Of a stretch of DNA of 64,000 nt, positions 17,847 through 26,421 are shown one piece after another (within the stretch, counting starts at the first letter, position 1; every line of letters begins with the position of its first letter). Under the pieces are notes generated by a model. The model was not told the origin of the DNA and did no database searches. It was given only the letters and a program-made list of their open reading frames with translations. Location: contig NZ_CP022353.1 of NCBI RefSeq assembly GCF_002216685.1, positions 1,178,001 to 1,242,000 of the forward strand, read 5' to 3'. The translations under genes were made by a program, and so were the position numbers. Source of the stretch: Vibrio tarriae. Its GTDB lineage: Bacteria > Pseudomonadota > Gammaproteobacteria > Enterobacterales > Vibrionaceae.

Positions 17847-19358
17847 ATGCATATGTCAAAAAGCTTTTTAATTATTTCAATGGGGTTTGTGGCGGTATCC
17901 GTACAAGCACAAACTCTCACGCGAGACAACGGTGCGCCAGTTGGCGATAACCAAAATTCCATCACGGCAGGTGAACATGGCAGTGTATTGCTGCAAGACG
18001 TTCATCTGATCCAAAAATTGCAGCGTTTTGCCAGAGAACGTATTCCTGAGCGGGTAGTGCACGCCAGAGGAACAGGCGCGCATGGTGAGTTTGTCGCATC
18101 CGGTGACTTTAGTGATCTGACGCTCTCAGCGCCGTTCACCAGCAAAGGCAAAATTACGCCAGTATTTGTGCGTTTTTCAACGGTGATTCATTCAAAAGGC
18201 TCGCCAGAAACGCTGCGCGATCCTCGAGGTTTTGCAACCAAATTTTATACCGAACAAGGCAACTGGGATTTGGTTGGAAACAACTTACCTGTGTTCTTCA
18301 TTCGTGATTCGATCAAGTTTCCGGATATGGTTCACTCGCTGAAACCATCGCCCGTCACCAATCTTCAGGATCCGAATCGCTTTTTTGATTTCTTCAGTCA
18401 TGAACCAGGGTCTACACATATGTTGACTTGGGTGTATACCAATTTAGGCACACCAGCCAGCTATCGAACCATGGATGGTTTTGGGGTTCATGCTTACAAA
18501 TGGATCAATCAAAAAGGCGAGGTGAACTATGTGAAATTCCATTGGAAGAGTCTGCAAGGGATTGAAAGCTTGCGCCCCGATGAGGTAGTCAAAGTTCAGG
18601 GGCAAGATTTTAATCACCTGACCAATGATCTGTACCAGCAAATCAATACAGGTAATCACCCGAAATGGGATCTTTATGTGAAAGTATTGACTCCAGAACA
18701 ATTGAACAAACTCGATTACAACGGCTTAGATGCCACCAAAGTGTGGTTGGATGTGCCCGAGAAGAAAGTTGGTACGATGACCTTAAACAAGGTGCCGGAT
18801 AACTTCTTTTTGGAAACCGAACAGTCGGCCTTTGCGCCATCAAACCTGATCCCAGGTATTGAGCCATCGGAAGATCGTTTGTTGCAAGGCCGCTTATTTG
18901 CATACGCCGATACACAGCTGTATCGCTTAGGCGCGAATTTATTCCAATTACCCATTAACCGCCCGTTGGTAGAGGTGAACAGCCATAACCAAGATGGATC
19001 TAGTAACAACGCGCAAGCAAGCTCTGATATTAATTACGAACCAAGCCGCCAGCTTGATCTTAAGGAAGATCCTGAGTTCAAAGCGGTGGAAACCAAACTC
19101 GTTGGTACTGTGCAGCAAAATGCGATCAGTAATCCACGCAACTTCTACCAAGCTGGCGTGCTTTATCGCAGCTTAAATGAACAGGACAAGCAAGATCTCA
19201 TCATCAACTTGGCAGGTGACTTAAACAAAGTGACCGATAAAGAGATCAAAGCCACTATGGTCAGCCATTTCTACCGAGCGGATAAGGATTATGGCACTCG
19301 CTTAGCCAGTGCGACCAATACCGATCTGCAACAAGTGGTAAAACTGGCCGCGATGTAA
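17847..19358 (+). CDS. katB: Periplasmic catalase (KatB type, small-subunit heme)
   Basis: Breaks down hydrogen peroxide. 503 residues starting with a signal peptide (MHMSKSFLIISMGFVAVSVQA), so the enzyme is exported. The heme pocket has the catalytic His in 'RVVHARGTGAHGEF', the Asn in 'GNNLPVFFIRD' and the proximal Tyr ligand in 'RLFAYADTQLYRLG'. The GGAGA site 6 bases before the ATG at 17847 sets this start. An ankyrin gene follows, the same pairing as katB-ankB of Pseudomonas, where the ankyrin protein is needed for full catalase activity. Confidence 0.93.
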   Translation: MHMSKSFLIISMGFVAVSVQAQTLTRDNGAPVGDNQNSITAGEHGSVLLQDVHLIQKLQRFARERIPERVVHARGTGAHGEFVASGDFSDLTLSAPFTSKGKITPVFVRFSTVIHSKGSPETLRDPRGFATKFYTEQGNWDLVGNNLPVFFIRDSIKFPDMVHSLKPSPVTNLQDPNRFFDFFSHEPGSTHMLTWVYTNLGTPASYRTMDGFGVHAYKWINQKGEVNYVKFHWKSLQGIESLRPDEVVKVQGQDFNHLTNDLYQQINTGNHPKWDLYVKVLTPEQLNKLDYNGLDATKVWLDVPEKKVGTMTLNKVPDNFFLETEQSAFAPSNLIPGIEPSEDRLLQGRLFAYADTQLYRLGANLFQLPINRPLVEVNSHNQDGSSNNAQASSDINYEPSRQLDLKEDPEFKAVETKLVGTVQQNAISNPRNFYQAGVLYRSLNEQDKQDLIINLAGDLNKVTDKEIKATMVSHFYRADKDYGTRLASATNTDLQQVVKLAAM

Positions 19359-19371
19359 CCGATAAAAAATT

Positions 19372-19428
19372 GCCCCACAAGAGATAAATCCGCTCTTTTC
19401 TGCCCAGAAAATAGGGCTCTTGTGGGGC
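19372..19428. repeat. Perfect 12-bp inverted repeat between katB and ankB
   Basis: GCCCCACAAGAG at 19372-19383 and CTCTTGTGGGGC at 19417-19428, separated by 33 bases. No T run follows, so it is not a classical terminator. It could stabilise the katB transcript or lower read-through into ankB. Confidence 0.7.
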
Positions 19429-19454
19429 ATTCACCATTGGAAAGGAGAGGAATG

Positions 19455-19982
19455 ATGAAATGGCTATGGCAGCTCGCCTTAATAGGTTTATTGGTACTAT
19501 CACCTTTTAGATTCAGTGCTGCGGCTTCGGAGCCGTCTGGCATTGCACGGTCAGATGTAAACCAAGAATATCAATCTCTGATCTCACTCTTTTTCGCGGC
19601 AGCAAGAGCGGGAAATAACGAAGTCGTGAATGAATTTCTTTCTGCTGGCTTCCCGATTAATCAACGAAACGCGGAAAGCTATACCGCATTAATGGTTGCC
19701 GCCTACCAAGGCAACGCGCAAACCGTGGAACTCTTACTGCGCTTCGGAGCGAATGCTTGTTTGCAAGATAAACGTGGCAATACTGCTTTAATGGGGGCGT
19801 TAATAAAGCGGGAGATCCAAATCGCGAGAGCGTTATACCAAGCCGAGTGTGCGGATGACCTTCGCAATAAAGCGGGACTCTCGGTGCAAGAGTTTGCTGA
19901 GTTGTACGGACAATCTGAAACGTTAAAAGCACTACATCAAGAAAAATTGGCCGTGCAGCCTCATACTCAATCATTCAACTAA
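19455..19982 (+). CDS. ankB: Secreted ankyrin-repeat protein, AnkB-like
   Basis: 175 residues. A signal peptide (about 1-24) is followed by three or four ankyrin repeats, with landmarks 'FAAARAGNNEVVNEFLSAGFPIN', 'YTALMVAAYQGNAQTVELLLRFGANA' and 'GNTALMGALIKREIQIARALYQAE'. AGGAGAGG is best placed for the second of two adjacent ATGs (19455). By position and export it is the partner of the periplasmic catalase, as known for ankB-katB in Pseudomonas; the same role here is inferred. Confidence 0.85.
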   Translation: MKWLWQLALIGLLVLSPFRFSAAASEPSGIARSDVNQEYQSLISLFFAAARAGNNEVVNEFLSAGFPINQRNAESYTALMVAAYQGNAQTVELLLRFGANACLQDKRGNTALMGALIKREIQIARALYQAECADDLRNKAGLSVQEFAELYGQSETLKALHQEKLAVQPHTQSFN

Positions 19983-20062
19983 TCTAGTTTGGATTACTCT
20001 CAGAAGCTCAATTACTCAGCTTTAGGCAGCGAAGCGGATTCGCAAAATTGTCATTCAAACGA

Positions 20063-20131
20063 CCTCGATAATCCCTTGACCTCATTAGGGGAATGCTTCA
20101 TAAAGCACCCCTGATACGCGATTTATCGAGG
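20063..20131 (+). promoter_or_regulatory. Structured leader before the ASCH gene
   Basis: Outer arms CCTCGATAA (20063-20071) and TTATCGAGG (20123-20131) enclose an inner hairpin AGGGG..GCTT/AAGC..CCCCT (about 20087-20112). The GAGG of the right outer arm is the likely ribosome site of the next gene, so folding would hide it. A TTGACC at 20076 could instead be a -35 box, in which case the left arm would not be transcribed. Confidence 0.5.
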
Positions 20132-20139
20132 CTCTGAAT

Positions 20140-20457
20140 ATGTCCATCCCAACTCAAATTACCTTTTTTGAATTTTTGACCCCCTTGGTGGCTTCTGGCC
20201 AGAAGACCATCACCATCCGTGATAAATCGGAGAGCCATTACGTGCCCGGCACTCGCGTTGAAGTGTTCACTTTAGAAACCCATCGTAAAGTGTGTGAGAT
20301 AGATATTCTGGCTGTTGAACCGCTCAAGTTTGATGAGATCAACGAGTTTCACGCTGAGCAAGAAGAGATAGAATTACCCAAACTCAAGGCATTGATACAA
20401 GAGATTTACCCCAATATCGATGAGCTGTATGTCATTACTTATCAACTAGCGAAGTAA
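20140..20457 (+). CDS. ASCH-domain protein, N4-acetylcytidine amidohydrolase (YqfB) family
   Basis: 105 residues, close in length and sequence to E. coli YqfB, which cleaves acetylcytidine in salvage. Conserved features: 'ITFFEFLTPLVASGQKTITIRDKSESHYVPGT' with Lys22 and Thr25 of the proposed catalytic group, the acidic segment 'HAEQEE' (about 71-76), and the C-terminal strand 'LYVITYQL'. The folded leader described upstream may control it. Confidence 0.88.
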   Translation: MSIPTQITFFEFLTPLVASGQKTITIRDKSESHYVPGTRVEVFTLETHRKVCEIDILAVEPLKFDEINEFHAEQEEIELPKLKALIQEIYPNIDELYVITYQLAK

Positions 20458-20486
20458 TCGAGCGCAAGAATCATGGTGAAATAAGC

Positions 20487-20945
20487 ATGTCGAATAAACA
20501 CCAAGGCTTAAAAGCGGTCGCGATTTTAGAGTCGACCAAAGGGATCGTGTCCCTATTGTTGGGGTTAGGGCTGCACCATGTTGCCGGCGATAGCCTACAG
20601 CAGTTGTTGCAAGATCTGTTGCAGCACTTGCACCTCAATCCTGCCAGTTATTGGCCAGAGAAATTACTGCATCAAGCGGGGCTTCTCACCCATTTCAATT
20701 TCAACTGGGTGGCCGCAGGTGCGCTAGTGTATGGTGCGATCCGTTTGATTGAAGCTTATGGTCTTTGGCACAACTTATTGTGGACGGAGTGGTTTGCACT
20801 GCTCAGCGGAGCCATCTATCTGCCATTTGAAGTGTATGAGTTGTTTACCCATCCTGGTGTATTCAGTATTGCGGCTCTGCTTATCAACCTAGTTATTGTG
20901 CTTTATATGTATCGGATTATCCGCAGTAAAGTGCCGCAAAGGTAA
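20487..20945 (+). CDS. DUF2127 integral membrane protein
   Basis: 152 residues with about four membrane segments. The family's opening 'KGLKAVAILESTKGIVSLLLGLG' style and the 'GALVYGAIRLIEAYGLWHNLLWTEWFALLSGAIYLPFEVYEL' block are clear. Function of the family is unknown. It lies 29 bp behind the ASCH gene on the same strand and may be co-transcribed. Confidence 0.85.
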   Translation: MSNKHQGLKAVAILESTKGIVSLLLGLGLHHVAGDSLQQLLQDLLQHLHLNPASYWPEKLLHQAGLLTHFNFNWVAAGALVYGAIRLIEAYGLWHNLLWTEWFALLSGAIYLPFEVYELFTHPGVFSIAALLINLVIVLYMYRIIRSKVPQR

Positions 20946-21022
20946 GATGCAAACGGCATGGCGCTCCTATAGACTAGCGTCGCCGTAGTTTGGGACGGTT
21001 ATCCAAAGAGGACAGAGTAAAA

Positions 21023-21373
21023 ATGAATCCGATTGTGGTCAGTGTCGGTTTGCTGATTTGCAGCAATGTGTTTATGACTTTTGCTTGGTACGCGCATCTT
21101 AAAGAGTTGAATAACAAACCTTGGATTATTGCGGCGTTGGTGAGCTGGGGCATTGCGCTGTTTGAATACTTACTGCAAGTACCAGCCAATCGAATTGGCT
21201 ATACCGCGCTGAATGTTGGGCAACTTAAAATTTTGCAAGAAGTGATCACCTTAATGGTGTTTGTACCTTTCTCAGTCTTCTATCTGCGTGAGCCATTAAA
21301 GCTCGATTACTTGTGGGCTGGGCTTTGTCTGGTGGGGGCGGTCTACTTCGCGTTTCGCAGCAAGTTTGCTTAG
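21023..21373 (+). CDS. DUF486 (DMT-like) small membrane protein
   Basis: 116 residues, four predicted helices. Typical segments are 'NPIVVSVGLLICSNVFMTFAWYAHL', 'FEYLLQVPANRIGYT' and 'LKILQEVITLMVFVPFSVFYLREPLKLDYL', as in DUF486 members related to small multidrug-resistance/DMT transporters. The ATG at 21023 follows AGAGGACAG. Substrate unknown. Confidence 0.85.
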   Translation: MNPIVVSVGLLICSNVFMTFAWYAHLKELNNKPWIIAALVSWGIALFEYLLQVPANRIGYTALNVGQLKILQEVITLMVFVPFSVFYLREPLKLDYLWAGLCLVGAVYFAFRSKFA

Positions 21374-21389
21374 TGGAGAATGAACACCA

Positions 21390-21692
21390 TTAAACACGTG
21401 GCTTTCTGGCTTGCTTTTGTCGCACTACCCAAAGAATAAACCGATAAATCTGTTTGCCCAATTGTCCGAGCTTAGATCGAGGTGCTTGGCTGTAGGTCAT
21501 TAAAGCGACACCGAGCATCGCAATCGAGAATTGAATATACCAAGGTGAATTGGAGTCTATCCAATGTCTCGATTGGTAATAAGAGCCGTTATCCCGTAAG
21601 CCCAGTAGAGATAGGGTGATGAGAGCAAGAAAAATCGCTGCTCCCCATAAGAAAGGACGTCTCTTTTTAATGAACTTTAAGCTTAGTTTCAT
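21390..21692 (-). CDS. Hypothetical membrane protein, 100 aa
   Basis: Not recognised. It has a basic start (MKLSLKFIKKRRPF), one membrane helix, a short polar loop ('NGSYYQSRHWIDSN'), a second helix and a basic tail. I chose the ATG at 21692, preceded by GGAG; the frame is open upstream to 21815, but that part contains a 24-bp palindrome and is less likely to be coding. Confidence 0.6.
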   Translation of the reverse strand: MKLSLKFIKKRRPFLWGAAIFLALITLSLLGLRDNGSYYQSRHWIDSNSPWYIQFSIAMLGVALMTYSQAPRSKLGQLGKQIYRFILWVVRQKQARKPRV

Positions 21693-21716
21693 GATGACTC
21701 CGCTACCAACCCAGAT

Positions 21717-21740
21717 CCCCAAGCCAATATTGGCTTGGGG
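21717..21740. repeat. Perfect 24-bp palindrome
   Basis: Arms CCCCAAGCCAAT / ATTGGCTTGGGG with no loop, 25 bp before the start of the small membrane protein gene. It could be an operator, or a hairpin in the leader. No T run follows in either direction. Confidence 0.75.
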
Positions 21741-21872
21741 TATATTACAGACATTCAGTGTTATGAGTTCATTCTTGCCACAGGATTTGGACTGATGACT
21801 CATCATCAATCGCATGCTTGATTGGTGCAGTCTTCCGCGTTTTACAACAGTGGTTTATTGATGAATAAATCA

Positions 21873-22706
21873 TCAGGGAAGCGTTTTAGAGCATGTTGAA
21901 TTAAGCGTTCTATGACTCGCATATTCTTGCGGAGTTCTACCAAATTCCGCTTTGAATGCTGAACTGAAACTGCTCACACTCAAATATCCTAAATCATGTG
22001 CAACCGCCGTTGTGCTACCTCCTTGATGTAGCTTTTCTAAGGCGTTGAGTAACCTAAAACGTTGACGCCACTGGCGATAAGTTAAGCCAGTTTCGGATTT
22101 GAATAGCCTTTCTATAGTGCGGATGCTTGCTCCGCCAATTTCGGCGAGCTCCACAAGCGAAAAGTTGGCTTGAGGCTCGCGAATTAAACGCTGGATCACT
22201 CGGCTTAGCCGTGGATCCGAACCAGCAGGCAAGTGAGTATCGACACTGGCTAGCCGTTCTAGCTCATCAATCGCAACTAGCCCGAGGCGATGTAAAGGCT
22301 CAGGCCTGTGGGGTTGAACATTCTCCGTGAGGCGGAGGATGATTTCACGCATCAGTGAGCTCATGGACACCATTACTACTTTTTCATCTTGTGCACGAAC
22401 GATAAAGCTTGGATCAATATACAAGTTACGAGTGTGAGCTAAGGTTTCGCACACCACTTGATGGGGAAGGCCGCTAGGGATCCAAACCGCATGTGTGGAC
22501 GGAACCACCCAAACCGCAGTGTCACTTCGCACACGTAGCACCCCTTTTGCTGCCCAAAGCAACTGAGAACGTGGATGAGAGTGCGGCTCAATGCCAGTTT
22601 CAGCCTGCATATCTCGTGCGTGAGTAAGCACAGGTTTGCTCGGATCGAGGATAAATGGAGCATAACTAGGGGTAAATAATGTCGTTTTGGAGATAGGCTT
22701 TGGCAT
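21873..22706 (-). CDS. AraC-family regulator with cupin sensor domain
   Basis: 277 residues. N-terminal cupin (about 30-125, with 'IEPHSHPRSQLLWAAKGVLRV' and 'VWIPSGLPHQV') and a C-terminal double helix-turn-helix (about 170-265, 'FSLVELAEIGGASIRTIERLFKSETGLTYRQWRQRFRLLNAL' and 'VAHDLGYLSVSSFSSAFKAEFGRTPQEY'). It is divergent from the DASS carrier gene with 83 bp between the two starts, so it probably regulates that gene in response to a small ligand bound by the cupin. Confidence 0.88.
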   Translation of the reverse strand: MPKPISKTTLFTPSYAPFILDPSKPVLTHARDMQAETGIEPHSHPRSQLLWAAKGVLRVRSDTAVWVVPSTHAVWIPSGLPHQVVCETLAHTRNLYIDPSFIVRAQDEKVVMVSMSSLMREIILRLTENVQPHRPEPLHRLGLVAIDELERLASVDTHLPAGSDPRLSRVIQRLIREPQANFSLVELAEIGGASIRTIERLFKSETGLTYRQWRQRFRLLNALEKLHQGGSTTAVAHDLGYLSVSSFSSAFKAEFGRTPQEYASHRTLNSTCSKTLP

Positions 22707-22789
22707 ATCACTACCTTAATGCGCCATTCAAGGTGGAGTATAGTAGGAGGCATATGTTCATTAAGCAACCAATTCATAAGGAGATCATT

Positions 22790-24181
22790 ATGCAAGGTGA
22801 TTTCAGCTTTAAAAAAATCCCATTGTATTTTGGGTTATCTGCCGTATTGTTGCTGGGTATTTTTCCGTTGAGTACTTATCCTGCACACTTTTCTTACAGC
22901 GCTGCTGTGGTATTGCTTACCCTGATCTTGTGGATCACCGGATTTGTACCGCCATTTATGGCTGGCCTAATTTTTTTCGCATTCAGTACGATTTTTCATT
23001 TGCTTGATCCGCAGCTGCTTTTTTCTGGATTCGGCTCAACAGCAGTATGGCTGATCATCTCTGGTTTTGTGATTGGCAGTGCGATTTCCGTTTCAGGGTT
23101 TAGCCAACGTCTCGCCTCGTCTATAGCACCGGCTTTGACGACCAGCTACCCAAAATTAATTGCGGGTTTAGTCGCCAGCGCGGCTTTGCTTGGGCTTGTG
23201 ATGCCTTCCTCGGTGGGCAGAGCGGTGATATTGGTGCCGATTGGGATGGCGTTAGCCGATCAGGTAGGGTTGGCTCGAGGCAGTAACGGTCGAATTGGCG
23301 TTGCAACCGCGTTAGCCTTGTCCTGTAACATGCCCAGTTTTGCGGTATTGCCTTCCAACATTCCGAACATGATTTTATCAGGGGCCAGTGAGCAGTTATT
23401 TGGCATCCGCTTTGGATACACAGAATATCTGCTGTTACATTTCCCCATTTTAGGTTTCATCAAATCGGTTTTGATTGTGCTGTTAGTCTTGTGGGTATTT
23501 CCAGATCATCTGAATAGTCAACCTTCGCGAGTCAAGGAGCAAGCGGTCAATGATGCGGTGAAACAGCGAAAAGTGGCGTTATTGCTTGGCATAACCTTAC
23601 TACTTTGGGTAACAGATGGCTTACACGGTATCAATCCAGCTTGGATTGGCTTAGTCACAGCCATCATTTTACTCTTACCGAAATGGGGAGTTTTAGACGC
23701 GAAAAGTTTTAACAGTTCGGTCGATTTTTCCAGTGTGATTTTTGTCGCGGCCGCCCTTGGCTTAGGTGCCTTGGTCAATAGCTCTGGGTTGGGATCGGAA
23801 CTAGGTAAAGGGCTAAGTCAAATGTTGCCTACGGATGGTAACTCACCATTTCAAAGTTTTATGGCCTTGTCATGGATTGCGACCTTAACTGGCCTAGTGG
23901 CAACCGTGCCCGGAGTACCGACTGTATTAACGCCAATGGCAGCGGATTTTGCGCAAGCCACCGGTTTTTCACTGCCCGCGGTATTGATGACCCAAGTGAT
24001 AGGTTTCTCAACGGTTATTTTTCCTTATCAGGTAGCGCCCTTGCTGGTGGCGATGCAGCTTGCGCAAGAGCCCTTAGCCAAGGTATTGAAGATCACCTTG
24101 CCGTTAGCGGCGATCACGTTATTGCTGTTGATGCCACTCGATTATCTCTGGTGGCAATGGCTGGGTTGGATTGGTGAGTAG
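22790..24181 (+). CDS. SLC13/DASS-family anion carrier
   Basis: 463 residues, nearly all membrane helices. Family marks are 'VMPSSVGRAVILVPIGMALAD' and the repeat-related 'TVPGVPTVLTPMAADFAQATGF' with 'FSTVIFPYQVAPLLVAMQLA'. The group carries dicarboxylates, citrate or sulfate. An AAGGAG site six bases before the ATG at 22790 sets the start. It is divergent from the AraC gene and followed by a terminator, so it forms a single-gene unit. The substrate is not readable from the sequence. Confidence 0.82.
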   Translation: MQGDFSFKKIPLYFGLSAVLLLGIFPLSTYPAHFSYSAAVVLLTLILWITGFVPPFMAGLIFFAFSTIFHLLDPQLLFSGFGSTAVWLIISGFVIGSAISVSGFSQRLASSIAPALTTSYPKLIAGLVASAALLGLVMPSSVGRAVILVPIGMALADQVGLARGSNGRIGVATALALSCNMPSFAVLPSNIPNMILSGASEQLFGIRFGYTEYLLLHFPILGFIKSVLIVLLVLWVFPDHLNSQPSRVKEQAVNDAVKQRKVALLLGITLLLWVTDGLHGINPAWIGLVTAIILLLPKWGVLDAKSFNSSVDFSSVIFVAAALGLGALVNSSGLGSELGKGLSQMLPTDGNSPFQSFMALSWIATLTGLVATVPGVPTVLTPMAADFAQATGFSLPAVLMTQVIGFSTVIFPYQVAPLLVAMQLAQEPLAKVLKITLPLAAITLLLLMPLDYLWWQWLGWIGE

Positions 24182-24201
24182 AGCCTTGCTCTTTCATAGA
24201 T

Positions 24202-24223
24202 TTCGCCCCTCGATGAGGGGCGA
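24202..24223 (+). terminator. Terminator behind the DASS carrier gene
   Basis: TTCGCCCCT / AGGGGCGAA stem with a 4-base loop, followed by TTGTTTT. Confidence 0.8.
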
Positions 24224-24256
24224 ATTGTTTTATGGCTAAGGTTTTATGGCTAGTGT

Positions 24257-25642
24257 TTATTGGGCAATCCCGCCTTGCGTGAGTTTTTTCGGGTCAAGCA
24301 GAGATTCCAGCGTGGCGCGATCCAGATCCGTCTCTTCCGCGGCGACATCCAAAATCGCGCGGCCCTGCTGGTAGGCTTTTTTGGCAATATCCGCCGCTTT
24401 CAGATAACCAATCACAGGGTTTAGGGCGGTGACGAGAATGGGGTTCTTTGCCAAGGCTTTTTCCAGATTGTTGTGCCGCACTTTAAAGGTCGCGATGGCT
24501 TTATCGGCGAGCGCATAGCTGGCATTGGTCAATAACTCAATGGATTCCAATAGGTTGTGCGCAATGACTGGCAACATCACATTCAGTTGGAAATTACCGG
24601 ATTGGCCAGCCACGGTAATCGTCGTGTCATTACCAATCACTTGCGCAGCGACCATAGTCACGGCTTCTGGGATCACAGGGTTGACTTTCCCCGGCATAAT
24701 TGAGGAGCCCGGTTGTAAGCCTTGCAGCTCAATTTCCCCTAAACCGGCCAAGGGGCCAGAGTTCATCCAGCGCAAATCATTAGCGATTTTCATCAGCGCG
24801 ACCGCGGCGGTTTTCAGCTGACCAGAAAGGCCGACTACGCAGTCTTGGCTGCTTAGGTTATAGAAAAAATTGTCGCTGGGCTGAAAAGCCACATGACTTA
24901 GTTGGCTCAGGTTATCGGCAAAAATTCGCGCAAAGCGCGGATCCGCATTAATGCCGGTGCCGACTGCTGTGCCGCCTTGCGCCAAGGCTTTGATGGGGGA
25001 AAGCGCATGGCTGATGCCTTGCGCGGCGTGGTCGATTTGGCTTTTCCATCCGCCCAGTTCTTGTGCGAAAGTCACGGGCATCGCATCCATCAAATGAGTG
25101 CGGCCAGTTTTGACCAAATCAGCCAACTCTAACTGTTTATCCGCGAGAGTTTGACTTAAATGCGACAACGCGGGGAGCAGTTGCTGCTCGATATTGATGG
25201 CCGCACTGACTTGGATTGCTGTTGGGATCACATCATTACTGCTTTGTCCCATGTTGACATGATCGTTTGGACTCACCGCATAGCCCAATTCACGCGAGGC
25301 GAGGGTGGCAATCACCTCATTGGCGTTCATATTGGAGCTGGTGCCTGAACCTGTCTGGAAAACATCAATCGGGAACTGTTCGGCATACTGACCATCAATC
25401 ACCGCTTGCGATGCATTGGCAATCGCTTGGGCGATGTCCCCTTCTAAATGACCTAACTGCGCATTGGTCATCGCCGCCGCTTGTTTAATGTAGGCGAGGG
25501 CAGCAATAAACAAGCTAGGCATGGTGTAGCGGCTTAACGTAAAGTTATCTACGGCACGTTGAGTTTGTGCTTGATAAAACGCATCAGCAGGGACTTTTAC
25601 TTCACCCATGCTGTCTTTTTCAATTCGGTATTCGCGAGTCAT
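24257..25642 (-). CDS. fumC: Fumarate hydratase class II (iron-free)
   Basis: Interconverts fumarate and malate without an iron-sulfur cluster. 461 residues. Signature 'GSSIMPGKVNP' (flexible active-site loop), 'TGSGTSSNMNANEVIA' and 'TGRTHLMDAMPVTFAQE' are intact. It lies 15 bp behind the small gene at 25658-26038 and shares its Fur-type promoter, which fits the known swap to the iron-independent enzyme under iron shortage (fagA-fumC in Pseudomonas). Confidence 0.96.
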   Translation of the reverse strand: MTREYRIEKDSMGEVKVPADAFYQAQTQRAVDNFTLSRYTMPSLFIAALAYIKQAAAMTNAQLGHLEGDIAQAIANASQAVIDGQYAEQFPIDVFQTGSGTSSNMNANEVIATLASRELGYAVSPNDHVNMGQSSNDVIPTAIQVSAAINIEQQLLPALSHLSQTLADKQLELADLVKTGRTHLMDAMPVTFAQELGGWKSQIDHAAQGISHALSPIKALAQGGTAVGTGINADPRFARIFADNLSQLSHVAFQPSDNFFYNLSSQDCVVGLSGQLKTAAVALMKIANDLRWMNSGPLAGLGEIELQGLQPGSSIMPGKVNPVIPEAVTMVAAQVIGNDTTITVAGQSGNFQLNVMLPVIAHNLLESIELLTNASYALADKAIATFKVRHNNLEKALAKNPILVTALNPVIGYLKAADIAKKAYQQGRAILDVAAEETDLDRATLESLLDPKKLTQGGIAQ

Positions 25643-25657
25643 AACAGATCCTTTTGG

Positions 25658-26038
25658 TTAATCAAGCGGGGCTTGAATCCGTTGTAATTGTTGTTTGAGT
25701 TGGCGTAAACGCAGTTCACCGTTATCCACTTGTTGATAACATTTGTTGAGCTCCATCAAGAGGATATAGATGGAATCAAGGCAGACTCGGCGGAAAATGC
25801 GGCTACGTGTAGGGTCTTGAATGGCATCTAAAAAATGGAAGTAGATTTGGCGTAGAAACAGTTCACACAGTAGGAAGTTTTGCTCTTTTGCACCTTGGTA
25901 ATGGTGTGAGGCGAGTAAGCGCGCGCAATGAATGTAATCATAGATCACTTCGGGTTCAAAAACGCTCTCCACCTCATACGCTAGAAATCGATCCTGCGCC
26001 TTAAAAAAGGCGTTGTATAACCACGTTCTGTTTTCCAT
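25658..26038 (-). CDS. Small protein ahead of fumC, FagA-like by context
   Basis: 126 residues, helical, soluble, rich in aromatic residues and Cys/His ('YDYIHCARLLASHHYQGAKEQNFLLCELFLRQIYFHF'). In Pseudomonas aeruginosa an unnamed-function gene, fagA, precedes fumC in a Fur-controlled operon; size, order and control match here. The similarity of the sequences themselves was not tested. A strong GGGGGAG site precedes the ATG, and the Fur-type box begins 23 bp upstream of it. Confidence 0.75.
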   Translation of the reverse strand: MENRTWLYNAFFKAQDRFLAYEVESVFEPEVIYDYIHCARLLASHHYQGAKEQNFLLCELFLRQIYFHFLDAIQDPTRSRIFRRVCLDSIYILLMELNKCYQQVDNGELRLRQLKQQLQRIQAPLD

Positions 26039-26060
26039 ATCTCCCCCTTCTTTTTTAAAT

Positions 26061-26073
26061 GATAATTATTATC
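26061..26073. promoter_or_regulatory. Fur box before the fagA-like gene and fumC
   Basis: GATAATTATTATC is a perfect 6-1-6 inverted repeat, the core of the Fur operator. It lies directly upstream of the fagA-like start, where bound Fur would block transcription when iron is plentiful. Confidence 0.8.
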
Positions 26074-26278
26074 GCATTACTGATGATTGCAACCGACTTT
26101 TGCGTTTATGGACGAAAAAAGCAGCCCAACCCGAACAGGAATGACGAATTGTGTATAAAAATCCTTGGACGGTTTGAACGCTCCCTTAAGGCGTTATTTC
26201 TTATGCTTATCAGGTAATGTTTTGTCATTATTTCTCTGAGTTTAGATACACATTTTCTCTCGGTTTCCTTCATCAAAA

Positions 26279-26292
26279 TTGATACAAATCAA
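26279..26292. promoter_or_regulatory. FNR site before the bd oxidase operon
   Basis: TTGATACAAATCAA is a perfect match to TTGAT-N4-ATCAA, about 130 bp before the first oxidase gene. Oxygen-dependent control of the oxidase is expected. Confidence 0.7.
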
Positions 26293-26421
26293 ATTTGTCT
26301 GGCACGGGCAATTTGCGCTGCGCGGACTAAACCAATCCAGTGCTAATGACGTATGAGTCACTAAAGATGGTCGTTAGTGTTAACCCCATCACTGGTTTGT
26401 TTCATTTTTTGAGGAAAAGAG

